This document shows positions 45,063-53,830 of a DNA stretch of 64,000 nt, one piece after another. The notes beneath the pieces were generated by a model, which did no database searches, was not told the DNA's origin, and saw nothing but the letters and a program-made list of their open reading frames with translations. Source of the DNA: Deltaproteobacteria bacterium (GTDB taxonomy: Bacteria; Desulfobacterota; Syntrophobacteria; Syntrophobacterales; Syntrophobacteraceae); the NCBI GenBank assembly GCA_021777755.1, contig JAJYDE010000003.1, forward strand, positions 62,001 to 126,000, written 5' to 3'. Within the stretch, counting starts at the first letter, position 1. Every line of letters begins with the position of its first letter. The translations under genes and the position numbers were made by a program.

Positions 45063-46910
45063 TCAGGAACACGGGCCCGCATCGGGCAAAGGGTTTGATG
45101 CGCTCTCGGCCGGCTTCAAGGTGAATGAAAACCGCGTGCCTTGGCCCGGCTTGCTGCTCACCTCAATTTTACCGCCGTGGGCCTCGATTATTTCCTTTAC
45201 GATCGCAAGGCCCAACCCCGTGGTGCTCAATCTGCCGTGACCGGGGGCCCGGAAGAATTTTTCGAAGATATGCGGCAGGTACTCCTCAGATATACCGGAG
45301 CCGGTATCTTCCACACGGAAAAAGACAAGTTCATTCTCAACGCCTGCCGAGACCTTCACCTGTCCGCCCGGCCGGGTAAATTTCAAACCGTTGTCGAGCA
45401 GGTTGGAAAATACGATTTCCATTCTCATCCTGTCGGCCATGACTTCCGGGACATCCCCCGGAAGGTCCAAAACGAGCGCCACACCCCTGTCGGCATAAGC
45501 GGGCTTCATTTCCTCGATCACACTTAGCAGGAACTGGTCGGGATTTACCGGCTCGATCTCGATTTTGGAAGCCCCCGACTCGAGTTTGTGAATGTCGAGC
45601 AGGTTTTCGATGATATTGTAGAGCCGATCGGAATCGTCGCGGGCGGCCACAACGAGTTCCGCCTGTTTGGGTGAGAGCGGGCCGAGCTTTTCGGAAAGCA
45701 GTACATGGGCGGCAAGCCTGATGGAAGTAAGAGGGGTTTTGAGTTCATGGGAAACCGTGGATATCAGGCCGCTTTTCATTTCATCGATCTGCCTCGACCT
45801 GGTTACGTCCGCCAGGATCAATGTGACCCCGATGAGCCTTCTTTCCTCGTCCAACATGGGTACGGCTTCGGGAAGAAAGAAATGCTCCTCGCCGTCTTTA
45901 AAAATCTGTATGGCCGATTCATGGGTTTTGAAAGAGGCCGGACGACGTTCGAGAAGAACGCGCTCGAACAGATCGCGGATCTTTTCGTGTTCGACCGCCT
46001 CGATGGCTTTTCCCGGTCGGAGGTCGAAGAGCCTTTGGGCAAATTCATTTGCAGTCTCGATAATCCCGGCCGCATTGCAGATGATCACGGCGTCCGGAAG
46101 AGCGTTGAGGGCCGAAAGGGTGGCTTTTTGAGACCGGATGAGCCGGGCACGGTTCGAGCGCCTGAACTCTCTAAGAGTTGAAGTCATATCGTTAAAAGCC
46201 GATGCGAGTTGCCCTATTTCGTCGCCCGAGGAGACCCTTACCACCAGATCCAGGTTTCCCTTCTGAATTTCTTTCACCGAGCGGGTCAAATTGGATATGG
46301 GCCTTGCGATGGAGGCCCCCGTAACGATGACGAATATAAATCCCAGTCCGATTCCCACCGTGACAAGGGCCAGCACTTCGCGATCGGCCTTGGCCTCCTG
46401 TTGGCGAAATTTCGTGGTGCCGGAGATCAGATTGTCCAGGTTCATGTCGGAGGTTCGCCCGGCCAGATCCTTGATTGCGTCTGAAAGCGGCAAAAGGCGC
46501 GACAGATAAAAAGCCTTGCGAGCGTTCCCATCGGGCAGCTTTTGATACCGTTCCAGATCCATTCCGAACTCTTCCCATGATCGAGTCAGTTGCCGGTAAA
46601 GCGCGGCCTCCCCCGGCGGAGCCCCCCTACCCTTCAGCGCCTGGAGACTTTGAGAGAATCTCGCAACCGCTACCTTCATGTCGGGCATCCCCGACTTGCC
46701 TTCAAAAACAAAGCTCCGAACGCTTCCATCGATTTGTTCCACAGCCTGTTTCATGTTCCTCAAGGCAACAATTCTGTTGCGGCCTTGCAGAAAAACCGCC
46801 TGCTGCCTCATGCCCGATTCGCGCATGGCCCCGATGGTGATGATGCCCACCGCCATAAGAATCACGAGCGGGCCAAAGGAAGCCGCGACAAGTTTGGTTC
46901 TCACTCCCAT
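45063..46910 (-). CDS. KinB-like membrane sensor histidine kinase adjoining kdp
   Basis: A 615-residue kinase. A first TM helix (about 8-28), a periplasmic helical sensor (30-178), a second TM (180-201), a HAMP domain (202-255), a PAS domain (262-375), HisKA with His388 in STVSHELKTPL, and a HATPase domain (N-box NLLDNGLKF, GTGxG-like TGLGLAI). The order matches KinB/NtrB-type kinases, not KdpD. A consensus sigma-54 promoter precedes it and the small kdp genes start 9 bp after it. With the AlgB-like regulator upstream it forms a two-component system that probably controls kdp. Confidence 0.88.
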   Translation of the reverse strand: MGVRTKLVAASFGPLVILMAVGIITIGAMRESGMRQQAVFLQGRNRIVALRNMKQAVEQIDGSVRSFVFEGKSGMPDMKVAVARFSQSLQALKGRGAPPGEAALYRQLTRSWEEFGMDLERYQKLPDGNARKAFYLSRLLPLSDAIKDLAGRTSDMNLDNLISGTTKFRQQEAKADREVLALVTVGIGLGFIFVIVTGASIARPISNLTRSVKEIQKGNLDLVVRVSSGDEIGQLASAFNDMTSTLREFRRSNRARLIRSQKATLSALNALPDAVIICNAAGIIETANEFAQRLFDLRPGKAIEAVEHEKIRDLFERVLLERRPASFKTHESAIQIFKDGEEHFFLPEAVPMLDEERRLIGVTLILADVTRSRQIDEMKSGLISTVSHELKTPLTSIRLAAHVLLSEKLGPLSPKQAELVVAARDDSDRLYNIIENLLDIHKLESGASKIEIEPVNPDQFLLSVIEEMKPAYADRGVALVLDLPGDVPEVMADRMRMEIVFSNLLDNGLKFTRPGGQVKVSAGVENELVFFRVEDTGSGISEEYLPHIFEKFFRAPGHGRLSTTGLGLAIVKEIIEAHGGKIEVSSKPGQGTRFSFTLKPAESASNPLPDAGPCS

Positions 46911-46940
46911 CTCTTTAAACCTTCCCCGGGATTATCCATA

Positions 46941-46956
46941 GGCAAATCACGTGCCA
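46941..46956 (-). promoter_or_regulatory. Sigma-54 promoter of the sensor kinase-kdpFABCD operon
   Basis: The minus strand reads TGGCACG-TGAT-TTGCC, matching the -24/-12 consensus exactly over TGGCACR-N4-TTGC. It lies 31 bp upstream of the sensor kinase ATG, with the start point expected near 46930. The next gene upstream encodes an NtrC-type activator. Confidence 0.85.
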
Positions 46957-46972
46957 AGAGCATGGTAAGACA

Positions 46973-47012
46973 AGGTTATGTAATTTCAACCTGTTGCGCA
47001 TGCCGACCGGCA
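46973..47012. promoter_or_regulatory. Candidate activator sites upstream of the sigma-54 promoter
   Basis: Two inverted repeats lie 17-71 bp upstream of the -24 element: AGGTT-N10-AACCT (46973-46992) and TGCCG-AC-CGGCA (47001-47012). They are in the right place for enhancer sites of the adjacent NtrC-type regulator. Binding is inferred only. Confidence 0.45.
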
Positions 47013-47077
47013 CGGTTCAGAAAGACTTGATTGCAAAATGAAAGATGGCGATTTTCCGAGATTTCAAAAAGAAACAA

Positions 47078-48436
47078 CTACAGGCCGTACTTCTTTCGCT
47101 TTCGCCAAAGAGTGACCGAATCCATACCCAGGATGCATCGGGCTTGCTCGATCGATTTACTGGAGGCGAGCACTCGCCTGATGTGGGTCCTTTCGAGTTC
47201 TTCCATGGTGACAGGATCACCTGGTTGGGACTCGCGATCGGGGGCTTTGAGCTTGACCGGCAGATGGCGAATGGAGACCATGAGTTCTTCGCAGAGCAAC
47301 ACCGAGCGTTCGACGGCGTTTCGCAACTCCCTCACATTGCCGGGCCAGTCATAGTTTTGCAGAATTTCACAAGCTTCCTTGGAAAACCCCAGAATCCGTC
47401 TGTGGTTTTCCCGGGCGAAAAAAGCGAGCAGATTTTCGGCCAGCGGCAGTATGTCCTCCCGACGCTCTCTAAGCGGGGGCATCAGGAGCGAGACCACATC
47501 GAGCCTGTAGAAAAGGTCCTCACGGAACTTTCCGGCCTCGATGGCAGCTTCCAGATCGACGTTGGTGGCCGTGATGATCCTGACATCGGCTTTGCGAGTT
47601 TTCAGTTCACCGAGGCGTTCGTAGCTCTTTTCCTGTAGAAACCGAAGCAGCTTGGCCTGAACGGGCGGGGGAAGATCTCCTATTTCATCGAGAAAAAGCG
47701 TACCTCCCTCGCTGGCCGCAATGCGTCCCGGATAGTCTCGCACCGCCCCGGTAAAGGCCCCGCGGGCATGGCCGAAAAGTTCGCTTTCGAGCAGTTCGGC
47801 GCTAAGAGTTGGGCAGGATACGGTGGCGAAGGGTTTGAGAGATCGGCCGCTCCAGGAATGGAGCAGGCGGGCCAGGATGGTTTTACCCGTGCCGGACTGA
47901 CCGCGAATTAGAAGCGAGGCATCGCTGCCGGCAACCTGGCGGGCCATCAGCAGGACCCGCTGCATGGCGGGGCTTTTGCTTTCGAGCACCGCCTCCGGAA
48001 CGACTTCTTTAAGTCTGTCCTGAAGAGAGGCCACTTTCTGCTCAAGGGCCCTGATTTCAAGGACCTTGCCGACAAGCAGTGAAAGCTGGTCGTTGGAAAA
48101 AGGCTTTGGCAGATAGTCGAAGGCGCCCCTGCGCATGGCCTCGACGGCCGTGTCGATCGAGGCGTAGGCGGTGATCACGATGCACTTGATCCAGGGGCAA
48201 AGCGACCGAAGATCTCCTAGAAGATCGAGCCCGGACTCGGAGCCCAGGCGAAGGTCGAGCAGCGCCAGATCGAAATGACGCTCACCGGCCCTTTCCAGTG
48301 CGTCCGCCGGGTTTGCGGCCGAAGTTGCGAGGTGGCCCTGGGATTCAAGAGCAATGGCGAGCGTTTTCCGAATATTGGGCTCATCATCGACGATGAGGAT
48401 GGAAAGGGAGGAATTTGTCTGCAAGTCGGATTTCAT
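47078..48436 (-). CDS. NtrC/AlgB-type sigma-54 response regulator
   Basis: A 452-residue regulator. The receiver domain (12-125) has the phospho-acceptor Asp61 (LLDLRLGSESG), and Lys111 in DYLPKPF. The AAA+ domain (about 150-385) has Walker A GQSGTGKT (179-186), GAFTGA (226-231) and GTLFLDEIGDLP. The C-terminal HTH (ARCILGMDSVTLWRKRKKYGL region) resembles AlgB. It is intact for sigma-54 activation. The gene is 167 bp upstream of the KinB-like kinase, with a sigma-54 promoter between them, so it probably activates the kinase-kdp operon. Confidence 0.91.
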   Translation of the reverse strand: MKSDLQTNSSLSILIVDDEPNIRKTLAIALESQGHLATSAANPADALERAGERHFDLALLDLRLGSESGLDLLGDLRSLCPWIKCIVITAYASIDTAVEAMRRGAFDYLPKPFSNDQLSLLVGKVLEIRALEQKVASLQDRLKEVVPEAVLESKSPAMQRVLLMARQVAGSDASLLIRGQSGTGKTILARLLHSWSGRSLKPFATVSCPTLSAELLESELFGHARGAFTGAVRDYPGRIAASEGGTLFLDEIGDLPPPVQAKLLRFLQEKSYERLGELKTRKADVRIITATNVDLEAAIEAGKFREDLFYRLDVVSLLMPPLRERREDILPLAENLLAFFARENHRRILGFSKEACEILQNYDWPGNVRELRNAVERSVLLCEELMVSIRHLPVKLKAPDRESQPGDPVTMEELERTHIRRVLASSKSIEQARCILGMDSVTLWRKRKKYGL

Positions 48437-48485
48437 CCGAAAAACTCCCGAGCAGGTCTATCAAACATCTTTGCCCATGAGAAGC

Positions 48486-48514
48486 TGAAAAAGGGCGGCC
48501 ATAAGCCGCCCTTT
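48486..48514 (-). terminator. Rho-independent terminator after the Lon-family gene
   Basis: On the minus strand a 10-bp stem AAAGGCGGC-type (AAAGGGCGGC / GCCGCCCTTT, 5-nt loop) is followed by TTC-rich sequence, giving a short U-run. It isolates the protease gene from the response regulator downstream. Confidence 0.8.
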
Positions 48515-48562
48515 CAAAGCCTTCAAAGCAGGTCCTGGAAAGCCAGGCCAAAAGCGGTTTTC

Positions 48563-51040
48563 TTAGTGGCCGCAACCAGGGCAGCCGCCGCCATTATCTT
48601 CTTCTTTCTTTTGGGCGCCGTCTTCGGATTCCTTGCCGAATTTGCGCACGATTTCCGAGATTTCCTTCAGCCTGTCGTCAACTTTTCGGTAGACGGAGCC
48701 CTCGGGATATGCGCCGTCGGCCTCGACAACCCCGGCATCGACCCCGGTAAGGATCTTCAGCCCTTCTTCGACTGTGGCCACAGGCCAGATATGGAATTTG
48801 CCCTGCGCGACCGCATCGACCACTTCCTGATCGAGCATCAGGTTGCTGATGTTTTTGTGCGGAATCATGACGCCCTGTGAGCCATCGAGCCCCTTGACTT
48901 TGCAGATATCGAAAAAGCCCTTTATCTTGTGATTGACGCCTCCGATGGGCTGGACTTCGCCCTTCTGGCTTACCGAGCCGGTCACGGCGATCCCCTGCTT
49001 AAGAGGCACACCGCTTATGGCGCTCACCAGCACGTAGTATTCGGTGCTCGAGGCCGAGTCTCCGTCGATCATCCCGTAGCTTTGCTCGAAGCACACCGAG
49101 GCTGAAAAGGCTATGGGCTTGTTGTAGGCGAACCGTTCACGGAAAAGGCTGCTCAGAATCATCAGCCCTTTGGTATGAGTCGCGCCGCTCATTTTCGATT
49201 CCCGGTCGATGGAGACCATTCCCTCGCGGCCAACCGAGACGGTGGCGGTGATCCTGTTCGGCCTTCCAAAGACGTGATCTCCGGTCATAAGCACGGCCAG
49301 ACCGTTTACCTGGCCGACTTTTTCGCCTTCAGTCTCCACCCATATGATGTCGCGTTCCATGATCTCCTTGACGCGCTCTTCAATGAGGTTGGATCGATAG
49401 ATACGCTTCTTTATGGCCTCATCGACATGCTTTCGGCCCACAAACTCGCTGCCTTCGATGCCGGCGAAGTAATTGGCCTCCTGGAGCAGATCGGCGATCG
49501 TTCCAAATTCGAGGGAAAGTTTTTCCCTGTCTTCGGTGAGTTCGACGGAGTATTCGAGCACGCGGGCCACACCGGTCCCGTCGAGGTGTTTAATTTTGTG
49601 CTCCTTGCAGTAGCGGGCGATCATCCTGGAGCATTCCAGGACCTTGTCCGGCTTTTTGTCCATCTGATCGCTCAAGTGGGCTTTGACCTTGAAGAGCTTC
49701 TGGAAGCGTTCGTCGTAGCTGTAGAGCAACTGATAGATGTACGGGTCGCCCGTTAGAACGATCTTCAAATCCAGCGGAATGGGCTCGGGACGTATGGTCC
49801 TGGTGCTGAAAATCCCGTAGAGTTCTCCAAGATCTTCGATCCTGATTTCCTTGTCGCGCAGGGCCCTTTTCATTGCCTCGTAGGATATGAACCACTTGAG
49901 CAGATCGAGGGCCTTCATCACCAGATAGCCACCGTTGGCCTTGTGCAACGATCCGGGCTTTATCATCGTATGATCGGTAAAAAGGGCACCGAACCATGCC
50001 TGCCTCTCTATCGAGCCAAACAGGTTCGGGTATGCCGGGTTGGATTCTATGATCACCGGAGCGCCCTTGGTCTCGGAGTTGTCGATAAGCACGTTGACGT
50101 CGTACTTTCGCAGATTCATCTCCTTGGGCGGGCCTGCAAAGGGGGCCACGGGCTGGCCGGGCGGCTGCTGAGATTCGGGTTTTTTCTTGAAATCGTCAAT
50201 GTTTTCAAGCACATCTTCTTGAACTTCTTTCAGATGGTCGAGCACCTGGGCATCGTCGTGGTATTTTTCCTCGTAGGAATCCATCAACTGGCCAACGACA
50301 AAAAGCGCGATTTCGTTATCGAGCTTAGTGTGCTTTTCCTTGAATTCGTTTTCAACCGCGTGAATCTTCTTGATGGTGTCCTTCATTCTCTCGTGGAGTT
50401 CGTCGCTTTTGCCGCGAAGGTCCTGGCGTTCCTCTTCGCCGAGGTGGCGCAGGTCCTCCTGGGTCATCGGCTCGCCCTCTTTGTTGGCCGGAATGATGAC
50501 CATACCCACCTGCGAAAACTGCAGAATAAAGCCCTGATCGCGAGCCTCCTGCGAGAGTTCATCGATATAGTCGCGTCGCTGCTTTTCAAAGGCCTGGTGG
50601 ACTTCGGACTCCTTGGCCCGATAATCGTCACTGTCGAAGACTTCCGGGATTTTAGCCTGAAGAGTGTCTATGAAATCATTCATGTCCTTTTTGAGCGCTT
50701 TGCCTCGCCCCGCGGAAATTTTCAAACACTTGGGCTTGTCCTGCTCTTTGAAATTGTAGACATAGCACCAATCGGGAGGAGTTTCTTCCTTCGCGGCCTG
50801 CTCTTCGATGTAGGTCCTCGCGGTATAGGTGAGGCCGGCTTTCGAAGGTCCGGCCACAAAGATATTGTACCCCGACGTCTTCATCCCCATCCCGAATTTG
50901 ATGGCGTCAATGGCCCGATCCTGACCAACGACCCTGTCGGACACACCATCCAGGGAGGCCGTGGTCTCAAAGGAGAGCAGGTCATCTTCGAAATGCGCTC
51001 TTAATTCATGTGCGGGAAGTCCCCGGACTGTATCAGACAT
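48563..51040 (-). CDS. Lon-family (S16) protease with degenerate ATP-binding loop
   Basis: An 825-residue protein of the LonB/LonC-like group. The C-terminal protease domain has the Ser-Lys dyad: Ser662 in GDSASS and Lys705 in GGVNHKIKGF. The N-terminal AAA+-like part has GPSKAGLT (64-71) where Walker A should be, lacking the GK[ST] lysine. A long insert (about 110-300) looks coiled-coil. The tail GGGCPGCGH could bind a metal. It has no N-terminal Lon substrate domain and no TM segment. AAAGGAG precedes the ATG. ATP-independent or weakly ATP-dependent activity is possible. Confidence 0.87.
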   Translation of the reverse strand: MSDTVRGLPAHELRAHFEDDLLSFETTASLDGVSDRVVGQDRAIDAIKFGMGMKTSGYNIFVAGPSKAGLTYTARTYIEEQAAKEETPPDWCYVYNFKEQDKPKCLKISAGRGKALKKDMNDFIDTLQAKIPEVFDSDDYRAKESEVHQAFEKQRRDYIDELSQEARDQGFILQFSQVGMVIIPANKEGEPMTQEDLRHLGEEERQDLRGKSDELHERMKDTIKKIHAVENEFKEKHTKLDNEIALFVVGQLMDSYEEKYHDDAQVLDHLKEVQEDVLENIDDFKKKPESQQPPGQPVAPFAGPPKEMNLRKYDVNVLIDNSETKGAPVIIESNPAYPNLFGSIERQAWFGALFTDHTMIKPGSLHKANGGYLVMKALDLLKWFISYEAMKRALRDKEIRIEDLGELYGIFSTRTIRPEPIPLDLKIVLTGDPYIYQLLYSYDERFQKLFKVKAHLSDQMDKKPDKVLECSRMIARYCKEHKIKHLDGTGVARVLEYSVELTEDREKLSLEFGTIADLLQEANYFAGIEGSEFVGRKHVDEAIKKRIYRSNLIEERVKEIMERDIIWVETEGEKVGQVNGLAVLMTGDHVFGRPNRITATVSVGREGMVSIDRESKMSGATHTKGLMILSSLFRERFAYNKPIAFSASVCFEQSYGMIDGDSASSTEYYVLVSAISGVPLKQGIAVTGSVSQKGEVQPIGGVNHKIKGFFDICKVKGLDGSQGVMIPHKNISNLMLDQEVVDAVAQGKFHIWPVATVEEGLKILTGVDAGVVEADGAYPEGSVYRKVDDRLKEISEIVRKFGKESEDGAQKKEEDNGGGCPGCGH

Positions 51041-51078
51041 AAGTTTGGCTCCTTTGCATCCTCGTCAAGCCATCACAA

Positions 51079-51372
51079 TTACGATTCCGCCTCACTACCG
51101 GCTTCGCCATTTTCTTCCGGCACGGGTAGATCGCCCTGCCCCACCACCTCCAGCCTGGCCCTTTTCTTGCGACTCGAAGCCGCCGTTTGCAAAACGGTAC
51201 GTATCGCGTTTATCGTGTATCCGCTCTTGCCGATAATGCGGCCAATATCCTCCGGGGATATTTTAAGCCCGATGAGGACGGTGTCATCTTCTTCGCGCTC
51301 TTCAAGCTCCACTTTTTCCGGATGATCGGCAAGCGATTTTACCAGGTATTCCGCCAAATCTTTCAAAGCCAC
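51079..51372 (-). CDS. khpA: KH-domain RNA-binding protein KhpA
   Basis: A 97-residue protein with one KH domain; the GxxG loop is in GRIIGKSGYT near residue 45. KhpA binds RNA, often with KhpB, and is usually next to rpsP-rimM; here it follows the UPF0045 gene with translational coupling. GTG 51372 is the start, with GGAGG 6 nt before it that also spans the upstream stop. The acidic C-terminal tail (after about 80) is variable. Confidence 0.9.
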   Translation of the reverse strand: MALKDLAEYLVKSLADHPEKVELEEREEDDTVLIGLKISPEDIGRIIGKSGYTINAIRTVLQTAASSRKKRARLEVVGQGDLPVPEENGEAGSEAES

Positions 51373-51374
51373 AT

Positions 51375-51692
51375 TTATCCTCCAGCCATCCGGTCCGCAT
51401 CCAGCTTTTCACGCACCGAACGAATCTTGCGTTCAATACTCGAGTCCTTGTCACGCCGGTCGTCTATCCTTATCTGGGTCAGGACCCTCACGGCGCCGGC
51501 GTCGAAACAACTCTCATGCATATTTCTGACCGTGGCCAGAATTTCGTCCAAATCGCCCGAAATGATGGTCCCCATGGCGGTCAGTTCGAATCCAAGACCG
51601 GTCTTTTCGAGCACCCTCACAGCCCCGGCCACGAAACGACTAACACCGGCACCAACGCCCAGGGGCACAATACTAAGTTCTACGATCGCCAT
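51375..51692 (-). CDS. UPF0045/MTH1187-family (thiamine-binding-like) protein
   Basis: A 105-residue ferredoxin-like-fold protein of the MTH1187/YkoF group. Conserved features are the N-terminal IVELSIVPLG and GFELTAMGTIISGD. Some members bind thiamine, but no thiamine gene is near. Its stop codon lies 2 bp before the khpA GTG start, so the two are one operon. Confidence 0.85.
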   Translation of the reverse strand: MAIVELSIVPLGVGAGVSRFVAGAVRVLEKTGLGFELTAMGTIISGDLDEILATVRNMHESCFDAGAVRVLTQIRIDDRRDKDSSIERKIRSVREKLDADRMAGG

Positions 51693-51739
51693 TGCAACCC
51701 GCCCGCGGAAAGTTAGATTACTGCAAAGCCGCCTATAAT

Positions 51740-52615
51740 TTAGCCATTCTCCCGGCGTGAACCCAGAAAATTATTGAAGGAAGAAAGCCGCGCCAATCCC
51801 GCGAGAGTCTCATACAAGTGTTCGACCGTGTGAGGCTCGAGGGTAAGGAGCGGAGAAATCCCCCTGGCGATAAAAAATTCGAACAAAAGATCGAAGTCGA
51901 TCGTTGCCGCCCCCACAGGCAGATGAGCATCACACGAGCCATCGTTATCATGAAGATGGACTTCTTTCAAGTATGGCCAGGTCGCCTCCAGCCACTTGTC
52001 CAGGGCGGTTTTGGAAAAAGCGTGCTGGTGCCCGACGTCCAGACAGAAGCCAAGCCACGGCGACTGCATCCTTTCCAGAAGCTCCCTGTGCAACTCGGGT
52101 CCTTCTTCGAAGACGTTTTCCAAAACGAGCGTTACTCCCAACCTCTCCGCCCGCCGCACAAACGGCTCCAGGGTAGCCAGTCCGTGTTCGATCCACTCGC
52201 CCCGGTGGCCGTCATGATGTCTCGGATCAAAGCCGGTATGCAAGACCACCCGCTCGGGCAGCACTTTTTCGATCAACCGGAAAAGGCTGTCGAGCCTCGA
52301 TCGCACAACCTCCCGTATGGCCGGATCAACACTTCCCATATTCAGATCCCAGAAGGGGCCGTGAAAAGTGATCGATCCCCCGCGTTCCCGCACCCGCAAG
52401 ACCAAGGCACAAACATCTTCGGGCGTGCAACTCTCAAGGTCCGAAGCCGCAAACCCGAACTCGACATTTACGAGGGCACCGACGACCAGGTCCATAAAAC
52501 GCCCCCTGTGGCTCCAGGGCATATTGACGAATACATGCCGAAGTACATGGCGCATCGCGGGATCGATTTCGCGAAATTTCATGAACTCTAAATCGGGTTT
52601 TGTTAACCTCGACAT
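51740..52615 (-). CDS. TIM-barrel sugar phosphate isomerase/epimerase-like (AP endonuclease 2 family) protein
   Basis: A 291-residue protein of the xylose-isomerase-like TIM-barrel superfamily. Metal-ligand positions appear as HTGFDPRHH, LVLENVFEE (Glu), CLDVGHQHAFS (Asp-His) and EVHLHDNDG (His). Members include endonuclease IV, epimerases and isomerases; the substrate here is unknown. ATG 52615 is chosen from context; an ATG 33 bp later (MKFREID) is equally possible. It is the last gene before a plus-strand hypothetical. Confidence 0.8.
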   Translation of the reverse strand: MSRLTKPDLEFMKFREIDPAMRHVLRHVFVNMPWSHRGRFMDLVVGALVNVEFGFAASDLESCTPEDVCALVLRVRERGGSITFHGPFWDLNMGSVDPAIREVVRSRLDSLFRLIEKVLPERVVLHTGFDPRHHDGHRGEWIEHGLATLEPFVRRAERLGVTLVLENVFEEGPELHRELLERMQSPWLGFCLDVGHQHAFSKTALDKWLEATWPYLKEVHLHDNDGSCDAHLPVGAATIDFDLLFEFFIARGISPLLTLEPHTVEHLYETLAGLARLSSFNNFLGSRRENG

Positions 52616-52721
52616 TGCAACCACTCATGTCAACATTACAAATAGCCAATTTGGCGGGAAAGGGGCCAATTTCCTGAAATCGGACGCCGCCACCGGGCAC
52701 GTATAGAAGCAAGGAGATGAT

Positions 52722-52742
52722 AAGTCAATTGCTTATTGACTT
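52722..52742. repeat. Inverted repeat AAGTCAAT-N5-ATTGACTT
   Basis: A perfect 8-bp inverted repeat with a 5-nt spacer, 59 bp before the hypothetical gene start and about 105 bp from the TIM-barrel gene start on the other strand. It may be an operator for either gene. A second, looser repeat CCTGTTT...AAACAGG follows at 52746-52782. Confidence 0.5.
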
Positions 52743-52800
52743 CAGCCTGTTTTAACTCCATCCTGTCCGCATTTTAAACAGGGACTGTGAGGACGACGAT

Positions 52801-53133
52801 ATGAAGCAATATGTAATAGACCAACTTAGAGAAAGCGACTACGACAGCATTCTGGGCTTCCTGCAAAAAAATGCGGAGGCTTCCGAATTTGGTGACGTCT
52901 TCTGGGTAAAGCTCCCCGCGCAACTCTACAATGAAATCCAAAGGGAACATGAGAAATGTCAGCCCTTCTGCTTTGCCGTAAACATTTCCCCGGCCCAGGC
53001 CGCTTTCGAAATGCTGGTTCGAAGCCGCCAGCTGCTGCGATGCAATTGCATCGCCTATGCGGACTCCAGGCAGAAAGACTTTATCATAGACTACGCCGAC
53101 CGCATGCTCGAAGAGCTTAAAATCAAGATTTAG
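52801..53133 (+). CDS. Hypothetical protein (110 aa)
   Basis: A 110-residue soluble protein beginning MKQYVIDQLRESDYDSILGFL, with GAGGA 7 nt before the ATG. It appears alpha/beta, has three Cys in the middle (CQPFC and LLRCNC) and ends with a Lys-rich helix. No family is recognised. Two inverted repeats lie just upstream, suggesting local regulation. It is convergent with rpe and overlaps its 3' end by 11 bp. Confidence 0.7.
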   Translation: MKQYVIDQLRESDYDSILGFLQKNAEASEFGDVFWVKLPAQLYNEIQREHEKCQPFCFAVNISPAQAAFEMLVRSRQLLRCNCIAYADSRQKDFIIDYADRMLEELKIKI

Positions 53134-53797
53134 ATTTTTCACCGCGCGCAATGGCCGCTTTGATATTGTCGATATTTGCACGGTAGTCGCCGTTAAAAAC
53201 CGCCGAACCCGCAACAAAGACATCGACACCCGCTTCGGCCAATTCGGGGGCCGTCGCGGGGTTTGCTCCGCCGTCAACCTGAAGCAGCACCGAGAGCCCC
53301 AGATCATCGATTTTCCGGCGGCATTGCCTGATTTTGGGCAGCATGTTGCGTATGAACGCCTGACCGCCAAACCCCGGGTTTACGGTCATGAGAAGGATCA
53401 TGTCCACATCGGGAAGCACCGCTTCCACCATGCAGAGCGGGGTGGCGGGATTAAGAGCCACGCAGGGCCTCACCCCCAACTCCCTTATGTTCTGCACCAC
53501 CCGGTGCAGATGGGTGCAGCTTTCCGCGTGCACCCCGATAAGATCCGCCCCGGCCTTGGCGAAATTTTCCACGTAACGCCCCGGGTCCTCGATCATCAGG
53601 TGGACGTCCAGGGGCAGCTCCGAGGCCTTTCGCAGCGCCTCCACCACGCAGGGCCCCATGGTGATATTGGGCACGAATCGGCCGTCCATGACGTCCACGT
53701 GGATCCAGTCGGCACCGGCCTCCGATACGGCTTGAACCTCCTCGGCCAGCCTGCCGAAATCGGCGGAAAGAATCGAAGCGGAAAGAAGTTTTTTCAT
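53123..53797 (-). CDS. rpe: Ribulose-phosphate 3-epimerase
   Basis: A 224-residue TIM-barrel enzyme interconverting ribulose 5-phosphate and xylulose 5-phosphate. LSASILSADFGRL, HVDVMDGRFVPNITMGP, DVHLMIEDP, MTVNPGFGGQ and VDGGANPAT contain the metal and catalytic residues. ATG 53797 (MKKLLSAS) is preferred; an in-frame GTG is 9 bp earlier. A dehydrogenase gene lies 33 bp upstream on the same strand. Confidence 0.97.
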   Translation of the reverse strand: MKKLLSASILSADFGRLAEEVQAVSEAGADWIHVDVMDGRFVPNITMGPCVVEALRKASELPLDVHLMIEDPGRYVENFAKAGADLIGVHAESCTHLHRVVQNIRELGVRPCVALNPATPLCMVEAVLPDVDMILLMTVNPGFGGQAFIRNMLPKIRQCRRKIDDLGLSVLLQVDGGANPATAPELAEAGVDVFVAGSAVFNGDYRANIDNIKAAIARGEKSKS

Positions 53798-53830
53798 TTT
53801 GCACACCTTGTTTCGGCTTTGGGCCGGCTG

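Noticed and set aside
49943-51004. 353-codon plus-strand frame opposite the Lon-family gene
   Set aside because: Low-information Leu/Val-rich sequence, antisense to the protease; no start signals.
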